Made by a program: the position numbers and the translations under genes. From Heloderma charlesbogerti (Eukaryota; Chordata; Lepidosauria; Squamata; Helodermatidae), in assembly GCA_026122225.1 (NCBI GenBank), contig JANEZZ010001959.1, positions 2,427,501-2,491,500 of the forward strand: a DNA stretch of 64,000 bases. The letters are read 5' to 3'. This document shows positions 21,790 through 32,017 of this stretch, piece by piece (position 1 is the first letter of the stretch; each line of letters begins with the position of its first letter). Below the pieces are notes generated by a model that was given only the letters and a program-made list of their open reading frames with translations, ran no database searches and was not told where the DNA came from.

Positions 21790-21880
21790 AGCACGGGAGA
21801 GGTCCTGGAGGTTGACAATGTTGTGTTAAGGACCCACAAACTTCCCTGAGTGACCAATCACATATGCAATAAATCGCTCA
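21790..21880. repeat. Unclassified dispersed repeat, second copy
   Basis: CTGGAGGTTGACAATGTTGT and CTTCCCTGAGTGACCAATCA match the segment near 8,625-8,690. Family unknown. Confidence 0.45.
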
Positions 21881-23200
21881 TGTAGAGAAGCTCAGAGAGA
21901 GAGAGAGTCACAAGATGAATATACGAGATGAAAAACAATTAAACATGGGCTCCGTATTACAGGTTAGCATTAAAGGTGCATCCAGGGTTTGAAAAGAAGA
22001 TTGAAGTCTGCTGAATTAAATAATTGTTCTGCCCTAAAAAAGGATACCCGACATAAGGGAATTGCAATGCATACTATCACAGTTGTGGTGAGAAAGTAAC
22101 AGGATTTGTGTGTAAGAAGGCAGTCACTGCTGTCATTACTTCACATATTAACAGTATTTCCTTGGCCTACTGAAGCATCCTTGGCTGATGTTGGTTCAAC
22201 AGATCCTTTAACACTTCAAAAGAAAGAGACTCCATAATACTATTAGGCACTTCCATCCATTGCTGAAATTTAGAGGTCCCACGTCTCTTTCTCAAAAAAG
22301 AGAAATTCTAAAATTAGATTGTGGTGGTAACAGCAGAACTAGATTGCTGTGAGCGTCCAGCTCCAGGGAGAGGAGGCCTGGAGAGTAACATCAAAGAAGG
22401 TATGGAGCGAATTATGGACAGAAATTCTAGCCTGCTAAAGTAGTATAGTACTAGGTACATTTTGTTGCCTACCTAACCAAATTCTGATGGGGCATGTCTA
22501 GCCATAGTTAAGCTCTACTATGTGCAATTCCTGTAGTAATTCCTGAACTTACTGACATAATTAGACTAATGGTGCTCAACGTGTGCAGCTGATTTAAACA
22601 AGCCAATTTAAGCAGTTTGATCATGCAAACTGGCCCAATGTGTTGTTTACATTGGCTGGGATTCATGATCTTAAGATGCATAAAGCAACCGGGGAGGCAG
22701 CTAAAAAAAGAATAATAGATGATGTCAACAAGCCTCAGGCAGATTGGATGCCAATGGATATCTGGGATATCCATTGACGAACAGCCAAAATTTCTAGATA
22801 CTATGTCTTTTATGCTTTCTGGATACCACAGATAGCCTTGGTTTGCCTTGGAACTACCAAGATGAGAGGCAATTGGTGAATTTAGACATGTCCTTCTACT
22901 CTGCTGATTTTTTTCTTACCTGACAGTTTATTGAAAAGGGCATACAGCTTCTTCTCCCACTTAGTGTCATCATTTGCTTGAGCTAGACTTCCCATCCCTC
23001 AAGCCAAAATGCCAAGTTCATAATCTATGACAAGGTCCTTGCCTTAACAAAGTGCTAGTCAACACTTGCATAATCAAGTAAATTAGTCAATTTGACATGC
23101 TTCGTAGTTCAGCAACATGCAATAACTACTTGACCAGTACAATTTCACAACCTGTATCATGATTACTACAGGATATGGTTCCAGGCCAGCGTAGCAAAGT
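21880..23200. other. Non-coding intergenic stretch
   Basis: No supported gene, RNA or mobile element. The reading frame at 22,508-22,774 has no recognisable motif. Confidence 0.4.
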
Positions 23201-23239
23201 GGCTTGATGCTACTGTACTAGCAATTGTATTGTAAGTAA

Positions 23240-23450
23240 CCATGCATAGCAGGAAGACAGATGGAGTTGAGGATATCAGTTGGGCAGGATCAGTGTTGGA
23301 GAACTCTCCGAAACAGAACTGTGGTTTATTTCTACAACAGCAGGGACAATTTACTTATGCTGGTGCCCTTCCTTACAGGTGTGTTATAAAGATTACTGGG
23401 AGGAATATATGTGAAGCACTTCAAGCATTTATACAACGCACTATGAATTC
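23240..23450 (+). mobile_element. MIR/L2-like SINE tail fragment
   Basis: ATAAAGATTACTGGGAGGAA, then TGTGAAGCACTTCAAGCATT and CGCACTATGAATTCTAAA reproduces the common old SINE/L2 tail (growing AAAGCRCTTTGAACA... motif). Confidence 0.45.
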
Positions 23451-23454
23451 TAAA

Positions 23455-25464
23455 ATTCACACAGAGGCTGGGCGGCAGGTGCTGGCGGAGCGCTGGGGGC
23501 AGGCCATGCCAGGTAAGGGGAACAAGGGAGAGATGTGTAGTATCTGTCCCCTGTTCCGGGCCTGTCCAGAGCCAAAGGATAGCTGGGGGATGCGTGACTC
23601 CATCTTCTGGCCTTCATTTGCTGCTCTACAATGCCAGGTCTGCTACCCAGAAAACATCTGTCATCCATTACATGATCTGGGATGAGGGTGCAGACATCTG
23701 GCATGTATTATGGAGACCTGGCTGGCTGAGGCCGCTGCTTCAACTCTGGCGGCCATGTGTCCAGCCGGATTTTCATATGCACAGCAGCCGAGGGCTGGGG
23801 ATCGGGGATGGGGAGTGGCTGTTATCTACCGGGACTCCTTGGTCTTTACCAGACCCCCTCTCTGGGAGACCAAGTTTGCTGAGTGCATGTACTGGAGGTT
23901 GGGCCCGAAGGGCAGTCTGGGGATTTTGCTCGTGTACTGCCCACCCCGCTGCATGACTGACTCCCTGGCTGAGGTGCTTGAGGTGGTCTCTGATGTGCGT
24001 GTACAGTCACCTAACTTATTGGTGTTGGGGGCTGTCCTCACGGGGGCACCTCTGGATTTCATGGAGACCATGGCTTCCTCGGAGCTGCACTCTATTCCAC
24101 CTGGGCCCACCCATGTAGCCAGTCATGCGCTAGACCTTGTGTTTGTTTCTGGAGAAGCAGGGAGCGATCTGGAAGTCGGGGGTATATCCACCACGCCCTT
24201 GTCATGGTCAGATCACTATCTGGTGACGTTGGACTTCTTGGTTCCACAACCCCTCCGCAGGGGTGGAGGACCCATTAAAATGATCTGCCCCAGGCATCTT
24301 ATGGATCCAAATGGATTCCTGAATGCGCTTGCGGATTCTCTGGAGCATGCAAATGGCCACTCGGTTGAGACCCTGATAGTAGCACTGGGAGAGGAGGTTT
24401 CAGACCCATGGCCACTCACTTGTGGGGTGCCACAGGGTTCCATCCTCTCCCTGATGCCATTTGACATCTATGTGAAGTCGCTGGGGGCTATCATCAGGAG
24501 GTTTGGGGTGCGGTGTCATCAATATGCGGATGACACGCAGCTCTACCTCTCATTTAAATCTTCACCAAGGTTGGCTGTAGAATCCCTGTCCAAATGTCTG
24601 GAGATGGTGAGTGGCTGGATGGGGAGGAATAAGCTGAACCCTGACAAGACCGAGGTATTTTTGGTGGGAGACAAGAGGAGGTTGGGGGAAGTTGACCTGG
24701 TGTTCAGTGGGGTATGGCTACCCTTGAAAGACCAGGTCCGGAGCCTGGGGGTCATTTTAGACTCCCAGCTGTCCATGGAGGCTCAGGTGTCAGCTGTGAG
24801 CCGGACAGCGCTGTACCAGCTCCATCTGATACGGCAGCTGCACCCCCACCTTCCCGACCATCTGCTCCCATTGGTAGTACATGCCCTGGTCTCCTCTCAT
24901 CTAGACTACTGTAATGCACCCTACATGGGGTTACCCTTGAAGATGGTTCAGAAGCTGCAGCTGGTACAGAATGTGGTGGCTTGCCTGATTAAAGGCAGCC
25001 GCCGGCATGATCACATCACTGCAGTGCTGAAGGAGTTGCACTGGCTGTCAGTTGTTTTCCGGGCCAAATTCAAGGTGTTGGTTTTGACCTTTCAAACCCT
25101 ATATGGTTCCGGCCCAGCCTATCTTAAGGAGCGCTTCCAGCAACACCAGACAGGCCGCTCAACAAGATCAGCCTTGGATGGCCTTCTCTCTGTCCCATCA
25201 GCCAGGACAGCTAGGCTGGTGAGGACGAGGGAGAGGGCCTTCTCTGTGGTGGCCCCCACCTTGTGGAACTCCTTCCCTAGGGAAGTCCGCCATGCACCTT
25301 CTTTAATGAGCTTCCACCACACATTAAAAACATGGTTGTTCAGGCAGGCATTTGGCGTGGGCGAGGGAAATTTTAGAAAATGTTTTAATATGTAATTTTA
25401 TTGTTTTTAAACTGTTTGTATTATTGTACATCACCTAGAGTGGCTGGGTGACCGGCCAGATGGG
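23455..25464 (+). mobile_element. L2-type LINE with an internal deletion and a 561-codon frame
   Basis: The frame at 23,710-25,395 joins an endonuclease domain (VAVIYRDSLVF, LVLGAVLTGAPLD, SWSDHYLVTLDF) to the second half of a reverse transcriptase. The junction is near residue 225 (24,385). The RT half has [11 protein letters not shown], the intact box [25 protein letters not shown] and the C-terminal RERAFSVVAPTLWNSFPREV. The block with the first RT catalytic aspartate, present in the sister copy at 42.2 kb as [11 protein letters not shown], is deleted without breaking the frame. The 5' end is not precise. The 3' end abuts the Tc1 fragment directly. Confidence 0.85.
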
Positions 25465-26935
25465 ACAAGTATCATCTGGATGCTCCACAAAGCTGGGCTT
25501 TATGGAACAGTGGCGAGAAGTAAGCCTTGGCTGAGAAAAACCCATTTGGATTTTGCCAAAAGGCATGTGGGAGACACGGCAAACATGTGGACAAAGGTTC
25601 TCTGGTCTGATGAGACCAAAATTGAACTTTTTAGCATTTTTTGCAAAATGCTACGTGTGCTGCAAAGCCAACAGTGCTCATCACTCAGAGAACACCATCC
25701 CCACAGTGAATCATGGTGGTGGCAGCATCATGTTGTGGGGATGCTTTTCATCAGCAGGGGCTGCAAAACTGGTCAGGATTGCAGGCAAGATGGTGTCAAG
25801 GGCTCCTTGGAGGGCTCTCAGTCTAATCCAGTAGCCAAGTCCAGACACAGACAAAGGGATTCTTTTCAAAGCTTTATTCTTCTTTTACAACTTAACAGCT
25901 CTACAGGTAGCAACTAGATCCGAGCAGCAGCATCCCTATGCCCTAAGTTAGAACAGTTGGTCCCCGTTTGAAAAGCAATTACTGGCAGACCCCTGAATAT
26001 AAGGACTAGGGAGAATCCCTCCCCTTTTCCCTTGGATCCTCTGGGCGCAACCGTTCTTTGAGCGCCAACCGGGCGCTACGCTTCCTTTCTGCACTCTCCA
26101 TTTGGCACCGCTCTCTGCGTCTGCGCTGCGCATCCAACCAGTCTGCTATCGGTGCTGGGTCACTCCCTGGACTGCTTTCTAATCTAGGAATGTGGGTGGG
26201 AGGAAACTCTGTCAGCTGCAGGCCCTGGGAAAAAGGGGCGCGCTCCTCTCCCAGGAGCGACTGCTCTTCCTCTGAATCAGAACTACTCTGGGATTCTATG
26301 GGCTCAGTGTCCACCCTGACAGATGGATGGGGCCAAATACAGGGCAATTCTAGAGGAAAGTCTGTTTCAGTCTGCAAGGAACCTGGGACTGGAGCAGAGG
26401 TTCACCTTCCAGCAGGACAATGACCCTAAGCACACAGCCAAAGTTACACTGGAGTGGTTTAAAAACAAGAACCTGAATGTCTTAGAATGGCCCAGTCAAA
26501 ACCCAGACCTTAATCCGATTGAGAATCTGTGGTAAGACTTGAAAATTGCTCTTCACCAACAGTTCCCATGCAACCTGACAGCACCTGAGCAATTTTGCCA
26601 AGAATGGACAAAAATTGCGGGATCCAGATGCGCAAAGCTGGTAGAGACTTACCCCCCAAAGGCTCACAGCTGTAATTACTGCCAAAGGTCCTTCTACCAA
26701 GTATTATCTCAGGGGGGCGAGTACATATGCAACCAACAAATGCCAGTTTGTTTTCATTTAATTAGCTTTGTGCCACAATAAAAATATTTTGCACCTTCAA
26801 AGTGTTAAGTATGTTGTGTAAATCAAATGGTTAAAATACCAATTAAATCCATTTTAATTCCAGGTTGTAACACAACCAAAGGTGGAAACGTCAAAGGTGT
26901 GTGTGTGTGTGAGTGAATACTTACGCAAGGCACTG
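25465..26935 (+). mobile_element. Tc1-like DNA transposon, 5' truncated, interrupted by a solo LTR
   Basis: The transposase reading frame is in two parts. The first (25,480-25,793) has KRHVGDTANMWTKVLWSDET with the first catalytic Asp, and GGGSIMLWGCFSSAGAAKL. The second (26,322 onward) has [18 protein letters not shown] with the second Asp, and [16 protein letters not shown] with the Glu. Taking out the LTR and one target copy leaves the frame continuous. A TAA follows ENLW and other changes follow it, so the copy is dead. The N-terminal DNA-binding part is missing. The 3' terminal repeat ends TTACGCAAGGCACTG at 26,935. Confidence 0.9.
25794..26321 (-). mobile_element. Solo LTR inserted in the Tc1 transposon
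   Basis: A 528-bp insert with ends TGTCAAGGG and CACCCTGACA, flanked by the exact five-base duplication GATGG (25,789-25,793 and 26,322-26,326). A TTTATT at 25,873-25,878 is a polyadenylation signal on the minus strand, 80 bases from that end. The minus-strand frame at 26,377-26,006 runs through it and out into Tc1. It has a Ser/Asp/Glu-rich part and an Arg-rich part, and I treat it as chance. Internal genes are absent. This is the classic result of LTR-LTR recombination. Confidence 0.9.
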
Positions 26936-26939
26936 CATG

Positions 26940-28420
26940 CTTTGTAAACCCCTGCTACATTATACCCATGTATTTTTCCTTCTGAAAACAATGTGTTAGT
27001 GGCTTTCTTATTTCACCCCACCCCCCAATAAATGAGAGGAAAAACAGCAAACATTTCTTTCAAGTTTTATGAGAAAGACTTAAGCGTCCAATAAATGCTA
27101 TCATCCAACTTGCAGCTTGTCAAAAATGTATTGCAGACACTACATAAAGGAGTGACTGAAGCAGCAGAAATTGTAGAATTGGTGTTGCTATTATGTAAAT
27201 ATGTTATATTTTTGTATTAACTTTCACATAAAGATTGCTGTAATCATGCCTCCGCTCTTATTGCAGCATATTAGACAAATTACACTGACACCAGGGGTAG
27301 GGAGCTCAGGCCCAGGGGCCAAATTCAGCCCACTTGGGGTTTCCCAAAATGCCCTGGCTCCTTCTCCACCCCCTTTCCCCCTACCATTATTATTTTCCCA
27401 GCTTTTGTGCCGTTTTTTTCCCCATTCAGAAAGGTTGAAACGATTCTCCTGAAGCTGAAGTTACTGGCAGTAAGGGCTGGTAGCATTTGCTGGTATTTTT
27501 GGCTGAGACCTTCTCCAAAACTGAATTCGGCCCCCGGGGCTAAAAAAAAAAAAGGTTGCCCCCACCCTCTGACTTACACAGTGTGGTTACCACCTCTTTT
27601 TCCCCCGACAAGGGTCCTGTGTCTGGCACAAGCAGAAATCCAGCAGCCAAAGTTGTTCCATTGCTCAATTTCCATACTTGGAAAAGCTACACCTGCTGAA
27701 TTTCTGCCTCTTGTGCAGCTACTAAGGACATCTTTACATTCAAGTAGGTCTTTTAAAACTTTTAATTTCTCCTCTCTTTCTCCCTGTGTCTTGCTTTTAT
27801 TCTTAGACTGTAAGCCTAAGGGCTGGTTTGTTTTTTTGGTCTGAGTTATATACACCATCTGGAAGTAGTTAAACACTTTATTAATAATAAAAATTAAAGG
27901 TGCAGGATCCCTGCCAGGAAAAAAAAGATGTCCAAAGCAATAGGCGTGGGTGACGACATGGGGCTTTCCCATGAAACTGGTACCCTTCCTCCTGGCTGTT
28001 TGCATCACTCTCACACACAGCCCCCGCCTCCCACTTGTACAGGATCACTGTATGGAAAAGTAAGTCCTACGTGGTTGTATCTAATGGGTACCTGTAAGAA
28101 TTACACACTCATCCCAATCCTAACGGCCTATACTGGCTAACCAGAAATGTTGGTTTGGTGTTTTTTAAAAAATATTATTCATAACTTCACAACCCTTCCC
28201 TACTTGCTCACAGTATTTTGATCAGGGTGGAGTGTCCAGTGCTTTAGTTTTTTTGAGTACTCTGCCATCTGTAGACAGAAATGAATTCTCTTGAGATTCT
28301 ACATACACATGTACCATGGACGGTTGCCAAGAGACTGGAGAAAAGATGGGAGAAAATGTAATAAAACTGAACCTGATGAAATGTTCTGCTAAACTTGACA
28401 GCTGCATATTTTGAACTAAG
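26940..28420. other. Non-coding intergenic stretch
   Basis: No supported gene. There is a short poly-A run at about 27,541-27,552. Reading frames of 70-146 codons show no family motif. Confidence 0.4.
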
Positions 28421-28423
28421 TAA

Positions 28424-28825
28424 GGGCGCAATCTTATTGGGATAGGCGCCTGCCTCCGAACTTGGGAGGTGACTGCCTATCCAATGCGGGGCAGGAGAAG
28501 CACAGAGGGGATCGTCCCCTCTGTGCTTCATTTGCAGCTGGACAGCTGATTTTGGCTGTCTAGCCGTGGGAAGGTGGAGCAGGGGAAGCGGCTAACGGAC
28601 AACATATAGGATGTGTCATACTAGCATTCCTGCCTTCCCCTCCCCGGAATGCCCCCCAGAACACTCTGTTTTCGCAGCTCCTCTTCCAAGCGCAGAGCCG
28701 TTCTGAGCTGCCTGTGAGGCAGCGCGGGAGGAGGACGTCAGTTCTTAGGCTCCGAGGTTGGTTCCCGGAAACTGACGTATCCTAGGGTCGTCTAGCCACT
28801 GACTAGCGGCTACAGGATTGCTCCC
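28424..28825. mobile_element. Non-autonomous DNA transposon (GGGCGCAATC family), copy 1
   Basis: Ends GGGCGCAATCTTATTGGGAT and ACAGGATTGCTCCC form a terminal inverted repeat. Inside are GCGCCTGCCTCCGAACTTGG, AGGAGAAGCACAGAGGGGAT with a mirrored CCCCTCTGTGCTTC, and GGCTGTCTAGCCG. No coding capacity. Four more copies follow at 30.3, 54.4, 62.6 and 63.7 kb. Confidence 0.75.
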
Positions 28826-28829
28826 TAAG

Positions 28830-28860
28830 AGAACAATATATATATATATATATATATTGA
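28830..28860. repeat. TA microsatellite
   Basis: A pure TA dinucleotide run immediately after the DNA transposon copy. Confidence 0.8.
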
Positions 28861-28884
28861 TATTCATTGCACTTCAGAGGTTAT

Positions 28885-29075
28885 GAACATATGAAGCAGC
28901 CCTATATTGAGTCAAACCATTCGTCTATCTAACCTATATTCTCTCTCTGCAGCAGCTTCCCAAGGTGTCAAATCAAGTCTTTCCCAACACTGCCTAAAAT
29001 CCTTGAACTGGGAGATTTGGGGTTTGAAATAAGCACACACTCTGACACTGAGGTATGCAGCTTCACATACCGAAT
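28885..29075 (-). mobile_element. tRNA-type SINE with CR1-like tail, degraded
   Basis: Plus-strand landmarks GAACATATGAAGCAGCCCTA, TTGAGTCAAACCATTCGTCT and CAGCAGCTTCCCAAGGT are the reverse of the SINE tail. The element at 58,055-58,265 shows the same order plus the tRNA-like head. Confidence 0.55.
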
Positions 29076-30252
29076 TTTGAACACTCAACCTCCAGATATC
29101 ACACAAGTGGATTCAGAAGCAGATTTCCACGGCTGACATTTCAGCAACATCACCTATTATGACTATTTAACCAGTCTGCTAGCTGATGTGCTGTACACCA
29201 GGACTAAGCAAAAGGTAAACTGTTCTCCACAGACTGGACACTTCTGATGTGCCACCTAATGTCTACCGGTTGCTGAAATTGTTGCAAATAATACTCATGT
29301 AGGTGGACCCCTGGGTTTGACTCTGAAAACCACTGAGGTTCTTGAGCCAAAAATGAATTCTTGAACACTTCACTGCAATCCTGTCTATGCATTCCTGCCT
29401 TGAAAACATATAAATTTAACACAAGTTGATGGGTCACAGGGATATTAGTAAAAATAAAGTAGACAGTACAAGAGTGCGGTCAGCTACCTCAGCTGTACTT
29501 GACATGTAAGTAATGGAGATGGTAAACTATCTGGGTGTATAATCTACTCTACAAGATGGGCATGGAAGGAGTGGTTAGGGATTATCAACTTGCTCAATAG
29601 CTGAACCCTCAGCCGCGCTTGTATGAAGACTGGAGAAATGCCCTGATAAATGGAGAAAGGAGACTGTTCTAAAACAGTGAAGCAACATGGGGGAAAGAGA
29701 AAGGGGGGGTATTAATAACATATGAGCCAGCACTGCAGAGGAAGAAGCTCTGCACGTATGTGCAACAATAGGAGCACAACTGCTGATGCCTCTGTGCTCC
29801 ATCCCACGATGCTCTGGGAACATATACGTGTAGGAACTACATGAGAGGAGTGGGACTTGTTTTTTCTCACTAAGTAGTTTCAGGGGTCATATTGGGAACA
29901 AAGGGATAATTCTAATTAACTATGCTGCTCCTGTAACATAGTTGACTCATTCAGGGGCAAAGAGGTGTGGACTTCAAAAGACCTCCTAGGTCTTTCCATT
30001 CTGCCTTCACTAACACAGGTGCCACACTACCCAATAATATTACTGCATTCTAGGTAAGTAGTTGTGAAATCTCACTGCTCAGTTTACTGGTGTATTTAAT
30101 GATGGAGAAATTTTCTTAAAAGCTGTGCCCAGGCACTCAGGAAAATATGGAAATGAACTTCCTAGCTGTCATTTAAACACCAGCTGGAACACGCATAGGG
30201 AAAATATCAAGAAAGCAGCAAAAGGAGCACTTCTTAGTATTTTAGACACAGA

Positions 30253-30601
30253 GAGAGCAATCTTATGGCCGGAAAGGCAACCGTCCCTCTTACCTGCACT
30301 GCCTCGGAGGCAGCACGGAGAACCCCTTTCCTCTGCACTTGCAAGAGGAGCATGGAACGACTGAAAAGGGGTGAGGCTGGGGGCGTTCCGGGGCGTGGAT
30401 AGTAGCGCTGCACATACAACACATCCAATGTGTCGTATGGCAGTTTCCTCTCCCGGTCGCCCCCCCCCCTGCTGCTAGATAGCCAAAAACAGCTGTCTAG
30501 TGAAAAATAGCAAGGCAGGAGGGGCATGGAGGAAATGATCCCCCATGCCTCTCCTGCCTTGCTTTGGATAGGCGGGCACCTATCTAGTTACGATTGCGCC
30601 C
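30253..30601. mobile_element. Non-autonomous DNA transposon (GGGCGCAATC family), copy 2
   Basis: It starts GAGAGCAATCTTATGG and ends CTAGTTACGATTGCGCCC. It shares with the other copies GCCTCGGAGGCAGCACGGAG, ACACATCCAATGTGTCGTAT and a GGATAGGCGGGCACC end. Non-coding. Confidence 0.75.
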
Positions 30602-31595
30602 TAAGAAACACAAATGTAATTTTAATTTTAATGTAATTTTAATTTCTGTATTAAAAGTAGTAAAAAGGCTGCTATGACAAAAGCAAAAGACTTCACAACT
30701 GTTCAGAAACTATTATAGACCTTTCTAGGAAGTAAAGTATAAAACAAGTTTCTAAGACAGCCATTCCACTCAATATGAAGCAGATTTGTACAAAGTCTAC
30801 GTGGTGGGGCTGATCTTGTGTTAACCCTGTGTCTATGAGGGAAATGTCCTTAATCTCTTTTCAGCCATACATATGGATTGGCTCTGGAGAGTCAGTCATT
30901 CTGATCCAGCAACCTTATCCAGATGGAGGAGCTGGACCTGCTCCAAGCAACTTGCTGATTCTGTTCAATAGGGAGAACTGGTCCATGGCACATTTTTTTT
31001 GCACACAGAGATCAGCTCCCTCCACTGAAATTATCTGTGCAAAACATGTAGAAATGGATCTCCTAAGCTTAAATTCTTCCCAAGAAAAACTGTTGCCTGA
31101 GAGACTGTTAGGCATTCTGACCCCTAGGAACAGTGTAGCTGCTGATCAAAGCACACACAGAAACAGCCATGAGGCATCAGTTGCCAATTATGCTAAAGAC
31201 CACTTAGATTAAGATTGTTATAATCTAGGGTCTATATTCTAGGCAGTTATTAAGTCACTGTAAAATACTCTAGAAAGATAAGCCGCAGTTAGCTTTTTCA
31301 CATTCTTCACTTCCTGGATTAATGAAGCTTCACATAGTCGCTGAATGTAAGATTTGTCCTATCTAAAGAGACGGTTAAAGTATATCAGAACATTTTTGAC
31401 CTTACTGGGAGTGGCCAAAACACACAAACGGCCCCAAGATCCTACAGATAATGATATTACCGAAGCATAAACCCACAGTATTATACAAGCTTAGATATAA
31501 TTTTTTTAAAAAATAATCACACACATTCTGAAAACCTTCCAGGTTTACTACATTTTCTCATAGTTTTTAGCCATTCGTGACACATTCCAGCAAGA

Positions 31596-31601
31596 TTTAT
31601 T
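31596..31601 (-). terminator. Candidate NMD3 polyadenylation signal
   Basis: TTTATT on plus is AATAAA on the gene strand, 283 nt after the NMD3 stop codon. It is the first good hexamer I see downstream. No transcript data are available here. Confidence 0.45.
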
Positions 31602-31678
31602 ATTGAATCTTTGTTCAAACCTTATTAAGATTATTTGCATAACCTTGCATGTAGGACTGTATGAATAGCTATTATACA

Positions 31679-31811
31679 GGGGTGGGCAACTTGTGGTCTT
31701 CCAGATTTTTGGCCTACAACTCCCATCAGCCCTAGCCAACAGAGCCAATGGTGAGGGATCATGTGAACTGTGCCCTACAGATGTTTTGGCCTACAAGTTG
31801 CTCACCCTTGC
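31679..31811. mobile_element. Palindromic MITE (ACTACAACTCCCATCA family) in the likely NMD3 3' UTR
   Basis: GGTGGGCAACTTGTGGTCTT with CCTACAACTCCCATCAGCC is mirrored by TACAGATGTTTTGGCCTACA and AAGTTGCTCACCC. It lies between the stop (31,884) and the candidate polyadenylation signal (31,596). Confidence 0.7.
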
Positions 31812-31883
31812 TATAATAGATTGCTGCAGTAACAACATTTTCCTTAAGAGAGAAAAATATACACATTAACAAGATCTACTAGC

Positions 31884-32017
31884 TTATTCTGTCAACATAT
31901 CAGCACCCTCTCCGCCAGTAGCATCTTGGGATATCTGGAGATCCTCCAACATTTCAGCAAGACTGATCTGGGGAATACCCTCATCGTCAGTGTCACTTTC
32001 CACTGGAATAGTTGCAT
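31884..32017 (-). CDS. NMD3: NMD3 last coding exon, export signal and stop
   Basis: Acceptor GTTGTAG. It encodes an acidic stretch (ESDTDDEG), the leucine-rich export signal [10 protein letters not shown], and ends GADMLTE with TAA at 31,886-31,884. Confidence 0.95.

Noticed and set aside
26006..26377. A 123-codon minus-strand frame in the solo LTR
   Set aside because: It crosses the LTR boundary into Tc1, so it is not a gene of either.
27407..28014. Frames of 145-146 codons on both strands
   Set aside because: Overlapping on opposite strands, low complexity, no motif.
30829..31212. A 127-codon plus-strand frame
   Set aside because: No motif, no splice or promoter context, and not similar to any family I know.
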